Made by a program: the position numbers and the translations under genes. Positions 27,593 to 36,500 of a DNA stretch of 64,000 nt are shown one piece after another. Numbering within the stretch: the stretch's first letter is position 1; every line of letters begins with the position of its first letter. The stretch covers positions 3,746,501 to 3,810,500 of the forward strand of contig NZ_JACHMG010000001.1 in assembly GCF_014204865.1 (NCBI RefSeq), read 5' to 3'. The DNA is from Amycolatopsis jiangsuensis (GTDB lineage Bacteria > Actinomycetota > Actinomycetes > Mycobacteriales > Pseudonocardiaceae). The notes below the pieces were generated by a model, which saw nothing but the letters and a program-made list of their open reading frames with translations, was not told where the DNA came from and made no database searches.

Positions 27593-27993
27593 CCGGCGCG
27601 GCGGGACTGCACCCGCCGGTAGCTCCAGATCAGCAGCGCGAAGATGATCAGTCCGGACAGGATCAGGCTCGTTCCGGTGCTCCAGCTGCTGAACGGCAGG
27701 CTGCGCACGGTTCCCCAGACGATCCCGGCGGCGATCAGGGCCAGCCCGGCCAGCACCGAACCGGCGATGCGCAGCGGCGAGGCCACGCTCTCCTCGGCCG
27801 CCTTCATCGCCCGCGTGCGGACCGGCTCCACGAACCGTTCCAGCGCCGGGAACTGCGAGGCCAGCACGACCAGCCCGGCGAGCACCAGCAGCAGCCCCGG
27901 CCCGGGCAGCACCAGCAGCACCACCCCGACGACCACCAGCAGGCCACCCACCACGGCGGCGATCGCCTGCTTCACCGGCCTGCTGACACCCAC
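27586..27993 (-). CDS. PGPGW-domain membrane protein
   Basis: 135 aa. The N-terminal pair of helices contains the family motif in VLLVLPGPGLLLVLAGLVVLA, followed by FPALERFVEPVRTRAM. A second pair of helices follows (IAGSVLAGLALIAAGIVWG, SLILSGLIIFALLIWSY). It is a small integral membrane protein of unknown function, common in actinobacteria. The last seven bases overlap the right arm of the convergent terminator hairpin. Confidence 0.82.
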   Translation of the reverse strand: MGVSRPVKQAIAAVVGGLLVVVGVVLLVLPGPGLLLVLAGLVVLASQFPALERFVEPVRTRAMKAAEESVASPLRIAGSVLAGLALIAAGIVWGTVRSLPFSSWSTGTSLILSGLIIFALLIWSYRRVQSRRAGS

Positions 27994-28065
27994 CGGTCCT
28001 CCTCACACCTGTCCGTTTCGGCCCAGTGTGCCCGGCCGCGCCGGTGCGCGCCCGCCGAAGACCCG

Positions 28066-28644
28066 TCACTCCCCCGCGAGGAGCTGCTCGAACGGAACCG
28101 AAGTGAACTCGTCGTCCGGCTTCGCCTCCGGAGCCGCCGCGACCAGCGCGGCCAGCTCCTTCGCCGCTCGCTCCACGCGCTCCTGCAACGCACCACCCCA
28201 GTCCGACGACGCGGCGTACACGCCCGTCGCGACCGGCATCGCGCGAAGGTAGGCGAAGAGCGGCCGTAGCGCGAAATCGAGCGCCAGGGAATGCCGTTCC
28301 GCCGCGAGCAGCACCGGTTTCCCTTCCAGCGCTTCCTTGTCCAGCACGTCGAAGAACGATTTGAACAGGCCGCTGTAGGAAGCGGTGAACACCGGCGTGA
28401 CGGCGATGAGGCCGTCCGCGCGGGTCACCGTGTCGAGTACTTCCCGCAGCCGTGGGCTCTGGACCCCGGTGATCATGCCGTTCGTGATATCCACCGCGAT
28501 GTCCCGCAGTTCGATCACCTCGGCGGTGACCTCGTCCGAGGCGAGCGCGGCGCGGGTGGCCTCGGTGAGCCGGTCGGCCAGCAGCCGGGTGGACGACGGC
28601 TGGCTCAGCCCGGCGGTGACCACGGCGATGGTGCGTGCGGTCAT
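28066..28644 (-). CDS. NADPH-dependent FMN reductase (CE1759 family), LLM partner
   Basis: 192 aa flavodoxin-like fold: IAVVTAGLSQPSSTRLLADRL for phosphate binding and DGLIAVTPVFTASYSGLFKSFFD for the flavin site. It belongs to the reductase subfamily regularly encoded beside a luciferase-like monooxygenase. It supplies reduced FMN to the oxygenase encoded 28 bp upstream in the same direction, so the two probably form a two-component monooxygenase. The C-terminal ~25 residues (DDEFTSVPFEQLLAG) are typical of the subfamily. Confidence 0.87.
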   Translation of the reverse strand: MTARTIAVVTAGLSQPSSTRLLADRLTEATRAALASDEVTAEVIELRDIAVDITNGMITGVQSPRLREVLDTVTRADGLIAVTPVFTASYSGLFKSFFDVLDKEALEGKPVLLAAERHSLALDFALRPLFAYLRAMPVATGVYAASSDWGGALQERVERAAKELAALVAAAPEAKPDDEFTSVPFEQLLAGE

Positions 28645-28672
28645 GTCCGTCCTTCTTCCTCGAGGTCCGGGC

Positions 28673-29767
28673 TCAGGCGAGGGATTCGGCCGGCTCGGAC
28701 CCGGCCTTGAGCGAGGCGTGCGTGGGTGCGTCCGGAACGTGCGCCGGGCGTTTCGCCTCGAGTTCCTTGCGCAGCACCGGAACGACCTCCTCGCCGAGCA
28801 GGTCGAGCTGTTCCAGCACGGTCTTCAGCGGCAGGCCCGCGTGGTCCATCAGGAAGAGCTGGCGCTGGTAGTCGCCGAAGTGCTCGCGGAAGGTCAGCGT
28901 GCGGTCGATGACCTCCTGCGGGCTGCCGACGGTGAGCGGCGTCTGCTCGGTGAAGTCCTCCAGCGAGGGCCCGTGTCCGTACACCGGCGCGTTGTCGAAG
29001 TACGGCCGGAACTCGCGCCACGCGTCCTGCGACTTCGGCCGGATGAACGCCTGCCCGCCGAGACCGACGATGGCCTGGTCGGCCTTGCCGTGCCCGTAGT
29101 GCTCGTAACGCTGGCGGTAGAACGCGATCAGCTGCTGGAAGTGCGAAGTGGGCCAGAAGATGTGGTTGGCGAAGAAGCCGTCCCCGTAGTACGCCGCCTG
29201 TTCGGCGATCTCCGGGCTGCGGATCGACCCGTGCCACACGAACGGCGGCACACCGTCGAGCGGGCGCGGGGTCGAGGTGAAGCCCTGCAGCGGGGTGCGG
29301 AACTTGCCCTCCCAGTCGACCACGTCCTCGCGCCAGAGCCGGCGCAGCAACGCGTAGTTCTCGATCGCCAGCGGGATGCCCTGGCGGATGTCCTGGCCGA
29401 ACCACGGGTACACCGGACCGGTGTTGCCGCGGCCCATCATCAGGTCCACCCGGCCGTCGGCCAGGTGCTGCAGCATCGCGTAGTCCTCGGCGAGACGCAC
29501 CGGGTCGTTCGTGGTGATCAGCGTGGTCGACGTGGACAGCACGATCTTCTCGGTCCGCGCCGCGATGTGCGAAAGCAGCACCGGCGGATTGCCCGGCGCG
29601 GCGAACGGCGGGTTGTGGTGTTCCCCGGTGGCGAAGACGTCGAGGCCCACTTCCTCGGCCTTGCGCGCGATCGTGACCATCGCCTTGATGCGCTCGTGCT
29701 CCGACGGCGTGACACCCGTGGTGGGGTCCGTGGTGACGTCGCCCACCGTGAAGATTCCGAACTGCAT
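28673..29767 (-). CDS. luciferase-like FMN-dependent monooxygenase (CE1758 family)
   Basis: 364 aa TIM-barrel flavin monooxygenase: MQFGIFTVGDVTTDP, ATGEHHNPPFAAPGNPP, RVDLMMGRGNTGPVYPWFGQD and VGSPQEVIDRTLTFREHFGDY. The downstream reductase gene is its expected partner. Members oxidise small organic molecules; the substrate is unknown. The start ATG 29767 is divergent from parE, with 243 bp between them. Confidence 0.88.
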   Translation of the reverse strand: MQFGIFTVGDVTTDPTTGVTPSEHERIKAMVTIARKAEEVGLDVFATGEHHNPPFAAPGNPPVLLSHIAARTEKIVLSTSTTLITTNDPVRLAEDYAMLQHLADGRVDLMMGRGNTGPVYPWFGQDIRQGIPLAIENYALLRRLWREDVVDWEGKFRTPLQGFTSTPRPLDGVPPFVWHGSIRSPEIAEQAAYYGDGFFANHIFWPTSHFQQLIAFYRQRYEHYGHGKADQAIVGLGGQAFIRPKSQDAWREFRPYFDNAPVYGHGPSLEDFTEQTPLTVGSPQEVIDRTLTFREHFGDYQRQLFLMDHAGLPLKTVLEQLDLLGEEVVPVLRKELEAKRPAHVPDAPTHASLKAGSEPAESLA

Positions 29768-29807
29768 GATGCGCTCCTCAGCCGCGTCGGTCGTTGTCCC
29801 AACCTTA

Positions 29808-29835
29808 CTTGCTCGCTCAACTACTCGCGCGCAAG
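29808..29835. promoter_or_regulatory. inverted repeat upstream of the monooxygenase
   Basis: CTTGCTCGC (29808-29816) and GCGCGCAAG (29827-29835) are inverted with one mismatch and a 10-bp spacer, 41-68 bp upstream of the monooxygenase start. It may bind an unlinked redox-sensing regulator. The rest of the 243-bp divergent gap shows only the parE ribosome site GGGAG at 29997-30001. Confidence 0.35.
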
Positions 29836-30010
29836 ATGTATTCCGGGCCCACTCCGCGGTGACCTGGGACACGCCAGAGCACCACATCCGGAGCAGCGTC
29901 GGCGGAAGCTGTCGGAGGGTGCGGATATCCTGCAGTACGGTGTCGGCCCGGGGCCTCGCTCCGGCGCCGTGCTCACCCTGTACCTCGCCTCGATCCGGGA
30001 GAACGACCTC

Positions 30011-33000
30011 GTGACTGCTGAGACTCTGTACGGGGCCGACGACCTGACGCACCTGGAGGGCCTTGAAGCGGTCCGCAAGCGCCCCGGGATGTACATCGGC
30101 TCCACCGACAGCCGTGGCATCAACCACCTCTTCTCCGAGGTCGTCGACAACTCGACCGACGAGGGCGTGGCCGGCCACGCCGGGCGCATCGTGGTCACCC
30201 TGCACGCGGACGGCAGCGTGCAGGTCGACGACGACGGCCGCGGCATCCCCACCGGCGTGCACGCCAAGTCCGGGCTCTCCGGCGTCGAACTGGTGCTCAC
30301 CCGGCTGCACGCGGGCGGCAAGTTCGGCGGCTCCGGCTACAAGACCTCCGGCGGCCTGCACGGCGTGGGCGCTTCGGCGGTCAACGCGCTGTCGCACCGC
30401 TTCGACGTCACCGTGAAGCAGAACGGCAAGGTGCACCAGATGTCGTTCGCGCACGGCGTACCCGGCACGTTCGACGGTCCCGGGCCCAAGGCCAAGTTCA
30501 CCCGCCGCTCCGGGCTGACCCAGGCCGGCAAGATGAAGCGCGGAGAGCGCAGCGGCACCTCCATCCGGTACTGGTACGACTCGCGGTACTTCGAAACCGG
30601 TGCGGCGCTGGACACCGACGCCGTGCGCGCGAAGCTGCGCAACACCGCGTTCCTCGTCCCGGGGGTCACCTACATACTGCGCACCGCCCTCGATGACACC
30701 ATCGAGGAGGAGACCTTCCACTTCCCGCACGGACTGTCGGACATGGTCGACTTCCTGACCCCGTCCGGCGAGAAACCGGTGTGCGGCACGCTGTTCATCA
30801 CCGGCGAGGGCACGTACAAGGAGAACGCGGCCGACGCCAACGGGGTCATGCAGTCCAATGTGGAACGCCACGCCGAGGTCGAGGTCGCGCTGCGCTGGGG
30901 CACCGGCTACGAGCGCACCGTCGAATGCTTCACGAACACGATCCGCAACGTGCACGGCGGCACGCACCGGCGCGGGTTCGACCGCGCCGTCACCCGCGCA
31001 CTGGCGGACGCGATCGGCAAGACGCGCGGGCTGCTCAAAGCCAAGGAGGACCCGCCGACCCTGGAGGACGTGCTCGAGGGGATGACCGCGGTGATCCACG
31101 TCCGGCTGCCGGAACCGCAGTTCACCTCGCAGACCAAGGACGAGCTGTCCACCGCCGGGATCACCCGCGTGCTCCAGGGCATCGTGGACAAGCACCTGAA
31201 AGCCTGGACCGAGGACCGCAAGACCAAGTCCGAGGCGAAGGTCGTGCTGCAGAAGGTGGTCGACGCGGCCCGCGTGCGGCTGACCCAGAAGCAGCAGAAG
31301 GACGCCGCCCGCCGCAAGACCGCGCTCGAGGGCGCGGCGATGCCGCCGAAGCTGGTGGACTGCCGCACCACCGGGGTCTCCCGCAGCGAGCTGTTCCTCG
31401 TGGAGGGCGACAGCGCATTGGGTTGCTTCACCGGCGATACGCGGGTGGCATTGGCATCGGGCAAGAGCCGTTCGTTCGCGGATCTGGCTGCCGATTGGGA
31501 AAAGGGCATCACGCACTTCGGCTACACCACGAACAAGGCCGGACGGGTCGTCCTCGCCCCGCTGGTGGAGCCACGGATCACCAAACGCGGCGCGCCGCTG
31601 GTCCGGGTCACGCTCGACAGCGGCGAGCCGGTCCGCTGCACCCCGGACCACCTCTTCCGCCTCCGCGACGGCTCCTACCGGCGAGCCGACGCGCTGGCCC
31701 CGGGTGACTCGCTGATGCCGCTGTACCGGTCCGTGTCCTCGTTCGCCGCGGGTGACAAGCTCAACGGCTACGAACGCGTCTGGATGAACGACCGCGAGGA
31801 ATGGGTGTACACGCACTACCTCGCGGATGCGCACAATCTCCGGTACGGCCACGACGAAGCCACGAACGGCACCGTCCGGCACCACGTTGACGTCGACAAG
31901 CGGAACAACGATCCGCGCAATATCCGCCGGATGACCTGGGAAGACCACTCCGCCCTGCACGCCTCGATGATGGGTGCGCACGTCCACGAGGGCTACCGGG
32001 CCTGGCTGTCGGCCGGCGGCCTGGAATTCAAGTCGGCCATGCTGTCCGAACAGTGGAAGGACCCCGGCTTCCGCGCCGCGTGCCTCGCCCGGCTGGCCGC
32101 GCGCAACAGCGACCCCGAGTTCCGGAAGCGGTTGGAAGAGGGTTTCCAGACCTCGTATGCGGCCTTGAGTGAAGGCGAAAAAGCGGAGTACGCCGAGCGG
32201 CTTCGCCGAGTGCAAGCCGATTACTGGGCGAATCCGGAGCATCGCGCCGCGGCCGCCGACCGGGTCCGGGCCTTCTTCGCGCAGCCGGGACGCCGCGAAG
32301 AGTGGCGCCTGCGCGCCAAAGAGCAATGGCAGGACCAAGAGCTGCTCGACTGGCGCTCGCGCAAGACAATCGAGCAGTTCTCCGATCCTGCCGCGCGTGA
32401 ACGGCAGCACATCGCGGTGCGTACCTGGCACGAGGACCATTCGGAATTCGGCGAGCGGCACTCGGTTCGGATGAAGACCCGGATGAGCGATCCGGAAACC
32501 GGGCACCTCGCGAGGATCCAGGCCGGTCGCGCCCACTACGTCGCCTCGGTACCACGCACGGAGCGCGTCGCCCAGCAGAACGAGGGCCGCCGCGCTGCTG
32601 CTTTGAAACGGCTGTCCGCAATGCTCGCCTGCCCCGACGAAGACCTCGGCGCGGCCTACGAAGCGCACCGCCTCGCGACGGCCAGGACCGGCCTGCGCTT
32701 CGCCCGGCTGCTCGCCCACTTCGACGGCGATTACGCCCGGCTGCGCGAGGCAGCCGCGAACGTCAACCACAGTGTCGTTTCCGTCGAGGCGCTCACCGAA
32801 ACTGCCGACGTCTACGACCTGACCGTCGACGGTTATCACAACTTCGCTCTCGACGCCGGGGTGTTCGTGCACAACAGCGCGCGGATGGCGCGGGTGTCGG
32901 AGTACCAGGCGCTGCTTCCGTTGCGCGGCAAGATCCTGAACGTGCAGAAGGCCTCGCTCGGCGACACCCTGAAGAACGCCGAGATCGCGTCCATCGTGCA

Positions 33001-33514
33001 GGTGCTCGGCGCGGGCACCGGGCGCACCTTCGACCTGTCCACGATGCGCTACGGCCGGGTGATCCTGATGGCCGACGCGGACGTCGACGGTTCGCACATC
33101 CGGACCCTGCTGATCACGTTGTTCGCCAAGTACATGCGCCCGGTGGTCGAGGACGGCAGGCTGTACGCGGCCATGCCGCCGCTGCACAAGATCACCACCA
33201 AGGGCCGCGGTTCGGAGACCGTCTTCACCTTCACCCAGCGGGAGATGGAGACCAAGGTCGCCGAGCTGGAGGCCGCGGGCAAGCAGGTCGTCACGCCGGT
33301 GCCGCGGTTCAAGGGCCTCGGCGAGATGGACCCGGACGAACTGTGGGAGACCACGATGAACCCGTCCACCCGCTCGGTCCGGCGGATCACCATGGACGAC
33401 GCGGAGGCCGCCGAACTCGCGCTGGAGCTGTTGATGGGCGAGAAGGTGGAGCCACGCCGCAACTGGCTCGTCGAATCGTCCGACCGCGTCGACCGCGAAG
33501 CCATCGACGTCTGA
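30011..33514 (+). CDS. parE: DNA topoisomerase IV / gyrase subunit B with in-frame intein
   Basis: 1167-aa precursor from GTG 30011 (GGGAG nine bases upstream). The extein shows the GHKL ATPase: EGLEAVRKRPGMYIGS, EVVDNSTDEG, VDDDGRGIPTGVH and GGLHGVGASAVNALS. The transducer domain follows, then the TOPRIM motif VEGDSALG at residues 464-471. Residues 472-955 are an intein. The extein resumes SARMARVSEYQALLPLRGKI and includes MADADVDGSHIRTLL and PRFKGLGEMDPDELWETTMNP. The spliced protein would be 683 aa, normal for ParE. It is the ATPase subunit of a type II topoisomerase, working with ParC encoded 32 bp downstream. ParE is preferred to GyrB by context and length; this is not certain. Confidence 0.93.
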   Translation: MTAETLYGADDLTHLEGLEAVRKRPGMYIGSTDSRGINHLFSEVVDNSTDEGVAGHAGRIVVTLHADGSVQVDDDGRGIPTGVHAKSGLSGVELVLTRLHAGGKFGGSGYKTSGGLHGVGASAVNALSHRFDVTVKQNGKVHQMSFAHGVPGTFDGPGPKAKFTRRSGLTQAGKMKRGERSGTSIRYWYDSRYFETGAALDTDAVRAKLRNTAFLVPGVTYILRTALDDTIEEETFHFPHGLSDMVDFLTPSGEKPVCGTLFITGEGTYKENAADANGVMQSNVERHAEVEVALRWGTGYERTVECFTNTIRNVHGGTHRRGFDRAVTRALADAIGKTRGLLKAKEDPPTLEDVLEGMTAVIHVRLPEPQFTSQTKDELSTAGITRVLQGIVDKHLKAWTEDRKTKSEAKVVLQKVVDAARVRLTQKQQKDAARRKTALEGAAMPPKLVDCRTTGVSRSELFLVEGDSALGCFTGDTRVALASGKSRSFADLAADWEKGITHFGYTTNKAGRVVLAPLVEPRITKRGAPLVRVTLDSGEPVRCTPDHLFRLRDGSYRRADALAPGDSLMPLYRSVSSFAAGDKLNGYERVWMNDREEWVYTHYLADAHNLRYGHDEATNGTVRHHVDVDKRNNDPRNIRRMTWEDHSALHASMMGAHVHEGYRAWLSAGGLEFKSAMLSEQWKDPGFRAACLARLAARNSDPEFRKRLEEGFQTSYAALSEGEKAEYAERLRRVQADYWANPEHRAAAADRVRAFFAQPGRREEWRLRAKEQWQDQELLDWRSRKTIEQFSDPAARERQHIAVRTWHEDHSEFGERHSVRMKTRMSDPETGHLARIQAGRAHYVASVPRTERVAQQNEGRRAAALKRLSAMLACPDEDLGAAYEAHRLATARTGLRFARLLAHFDGDYARLREAAANVNHSVVSVEALTETADVYDLTVDGYHNFALDAGVFVHNSARMARVSEYQALLPLRGKILNVQKASLGDTLKNAEIASIVQVLGAGTGRTFDLSTMRYGRVILMADADVDGSHIRTLLITLFAKYMRPVVEDGRLYAAMPPLHKITTKGRGSETVFTFTQREMETKVAELEAAGKQVVTPVPRFKGLGEMDPDELWETTMNPSTRSVRRITMDDAEAAELALELLMGEKVEPRRNWLVESSDRVDREAIDV
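31424..32875 (+). other. intein in ParE with HNH homing endonuclease (GyrB-type insertion site)
   Basis: 484 aa, residues 472-955 of the precursor. Block A starts with Cys1 (CFTGDTRVALASGKSRSF). Block B has TPDH in VRCTPDHLFRLRDGSY. Blocks F/G read VYDLTVDGYHNFALDAG and FVHN, followed by Ser+1. An HNH nuclease motif lies at 31880-31960 (HHVDVDKRNNDPRNI with WEDHSALH). Repeats of W-x-x-PE-x-R type (WKDPGFRAA, NSDPEFRKR, ANPEHRAA) follow, as in NUMOD-type DNA-binding segments. Sequence and site match the cyanobacterial GyrB intein type. All catalytic splice residues are present, so splicing is expected. Confidence 0.93.
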
Positions 33515-33546
33515 GTTTTCCTTCGTTCCCAAGGAGATTGTGAGCC

Positions 33547-36500
33547 ATGGCTCGCCGCAGCAAGAGCCCGGTCACCCGGGTGGACGCGACCGCATTCGAC
33601 CAGCCGGGCGCCCAGGTCTTCGACAACCCGCTGAAGACCGAGATCGAGGATTCGTACCTGGAGTACGCCTACTCGGTCATCCACTCCCGCGCCCTGCCCG
33701 ACGCGCGTGACGGCCTCAAACCCGTGCACCGCCGCATCCTGTTCTCGATGAACGAGAACGGCTACCGGCCGAACCACGCGTACGTGAAGTCATCCCGCGT
33801 GGTCGGGGACTGTTTCGTCCGTGGCACGCTGGTGTCGACTCCGGAAGGTCTGCGGCCGATCGAGAGCGTCGAAATCGGCGACCGGGTACTGGACAGCCAC
33901 GGCACCGCGGTGCCGGTCACCGAGGTGTACCGGAACCCACCGGCCGAACTCGTTCGCGTCACGTGGTCGAACGGCCGCACGATGGTCGTCACCCCCGGGC
34001 AGCGGTTCCGGACAGTGGCCGATGATTCGTCCCTGACCTGGACGGCCGCGCGCGACCTGCCCGGCCGGCTGACGGTCGGCTACGGGAACGGCCGCCGCGC
34101 CGCGCTGCCGGACGGCGGCGATCGTTACGCATACCTCCTCGGACTGATCACCGCCGAAGGATTCGCCGTCGACCGGAATCGTCCCGCGGACCAGCGGATC
34201 CGGATCCACATGTGCGACATCGAGCCGCTCGACGCGGTGTACGAATGGGCAATGGCCAACGGTATGCGCGTGTCACGGGCAAAGCGCGCCGCGGCCAAGC
34301 CGGAATGGCGCGACCAGCACACCCTCACCTTCGCTCGGCACGAAGGATTGCTCGCCGCGGGCAACCCGCTCAGTGCTGCGAAACAAGTTCCGGCGGAGGT
34401 CCTCGCGGACCGATCGAGCTGGGCTCCTTACCTCGCGGGCCTCTTCGACGGGGACGGCTACATCCGGAAGAACAACCGGGAGATCGTGTACGTCAGCACG
34501 AGCACTGAACTCATCCGGCAGGTTCACGCGATGCTCGCGGACTGCGGCATTCACGGTCATCACTGGCGCAATCCCAAATCGGACGGCCACAAGACCCTCC
34601 TGGGCCTGTCCGTCAGCGGATCCGACGCCGCGACACTGGCCCGGCTTGTCCGCCCGTGGATCACTGTCGGCTACAAGAAGAGCAGTATCGAAAAGCTCAC
34701 CGAAATCGTCTACGAGTACGGTGGCAAACAAGGAAACGACCGGCTTCCGCACCGTCCGGTCATGGCCGAGTTCTCGGCCGCGCACCTCGGCGGCGGCTGG
34801 TTCCGCGACACGAACGGCACCGCGTTCCGAGCCTCGCTGTCGGCAGCGAGCGGAACGAAAGTCCGTTACGGCAAGGACCGGCACGGCACCGCATTGGCCG
34901 ACCGCTCGTTTCCGCTTTCCCGGGCACGGCAAGACGGCTGGATCGAGAAGCTGCGCCGGATCGGCTCACCACTCGCCGAACGGCTCGACGCACTCGACGG
35001 TTTCTCGTTCCTCGAAGTGGTCGCGGTCGAACGAGTCGAACCGGACGTCACCTACGATATCCAGGTCGGCACCGAAGAACACGAATTCGTGACCGAAGGT
35101 CTCGTCGTCCACAACTGCATGGGCAAGTACCACCCGCACGGCGACACCGCGATTTACGACGCAATGGTCCGGCTGGCGCAGGACTTCTCCCTGAACGCCC
35201 CGCTGATCGACGGGCACGGGAACTTCGGCAGCCCGGATGATGGACCAGCGGCTTCGCGGTACTGCCTGGTAGGCGACACGCGGCTCCGGCTGGCCGACGG
35301 CTCCAGCCCGCGCATCGCCGACGTGGTGAACCTGCCCGCTGACTCCGAGGCCGAGGCCGATTTCGAGGTCCTGGACAAGGACGGCAAGGCAGTCCAGGTC
35401 GACAAGGTCTTCAACTCGGGTGTACATCCGACCGTCCGAATCACCACCAAGTCCGGTTTCTCGCTCCGCGGTAGTGAAAACCACCCGGTGCTGTGTCTGG
35501 AAGCGCCCATGGGCGTGCCGATGTTCCAGTGGCGGCAGCTCGACGAGGTCAGGCCGGGCACCGTGGTGTGTCTCGCCCGCAACGCGTGGACACAAGTAGT
35601 GCCGACTTCGCGCGAGTACGACCTGGGCGTGCTCGCCGGTGCTTGGATCTCCGAGGGTTTCGCGAGCGCCGACCGGGCAGGCTTCAACAACACCGACGAA
35701 CATTTCTTCGGCGAGGTCCTGCACGCCTACGACCGGGTAGTCGGGGGCAAGCGGTATGTCTCGGAGCGCCACACACGGCTGGACCGCAAGCTCATCCGCG
35801 AACTCGACGTCCAGCGCCACGCAGGCGGGATGGATGCATTCCGGGCCAGTCCCATGGCCGAGTTCATCGGTCATCAGGCCCGGGACAAAGTCGTCCCGGA
35901 ATTCGTCTGGGCGGCCGGCCCTGGGGTGAAACGGGCCTTTCTGATGGCGGCTTTCGAAGGCGACGGCGGCTGCCGCGTCGCGCTTGGCGGGTTCACCATC
36001 CAATACTCCAGCTACAGCGAACAGCTCGCCACCCAGCTGGCGGAAATGCTCGCCGAGTTCGGGGTCATCGCCGTGCACCGGCGGTACACGCGGCCTAACG
36101 GCGCTGTCGAGCACCGTCTCGTGGTGTCCGGGCTGCGCAACGTGCGGGCCTTCGCTGAGCGCGTCGGCTTCCTCCGAACCAAGCAGACGAAACTCCAGAC
36201 CCTCCTCCAGCGGTCGGTCCTGCGGACACATCGGCTGAGCAGTGACCGGGTACCGTTCGTGGCCGATTACGTGCGTGGCGCGCTCGACTTCGATCGCCGT
36301 GGCAGTGGCCGGAAATGGCTCACTCAGCACAACTTCGACCGGATGGAACGCTGGGAGACCGAGCGGCTGCGGATCATCGACCGGATCAAGGACGCCGAGG
36401 TCCTGGCGACAATTTTGCCGATCATGGACTCCGGTTACCGGTTCGAGGAGGTCGTCGACGCCGGCCCGGCGGACCCGGCCGAGGTCTACTCGGTGCGGGT

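Noticed and set aside
28673..33532. 1619-aa minus-strand frame across parE
   Set aside because: Apart from the real luciferase-like monooxygenase at its 3' end it is antisense to conserved topoisomerase and intein sequence.
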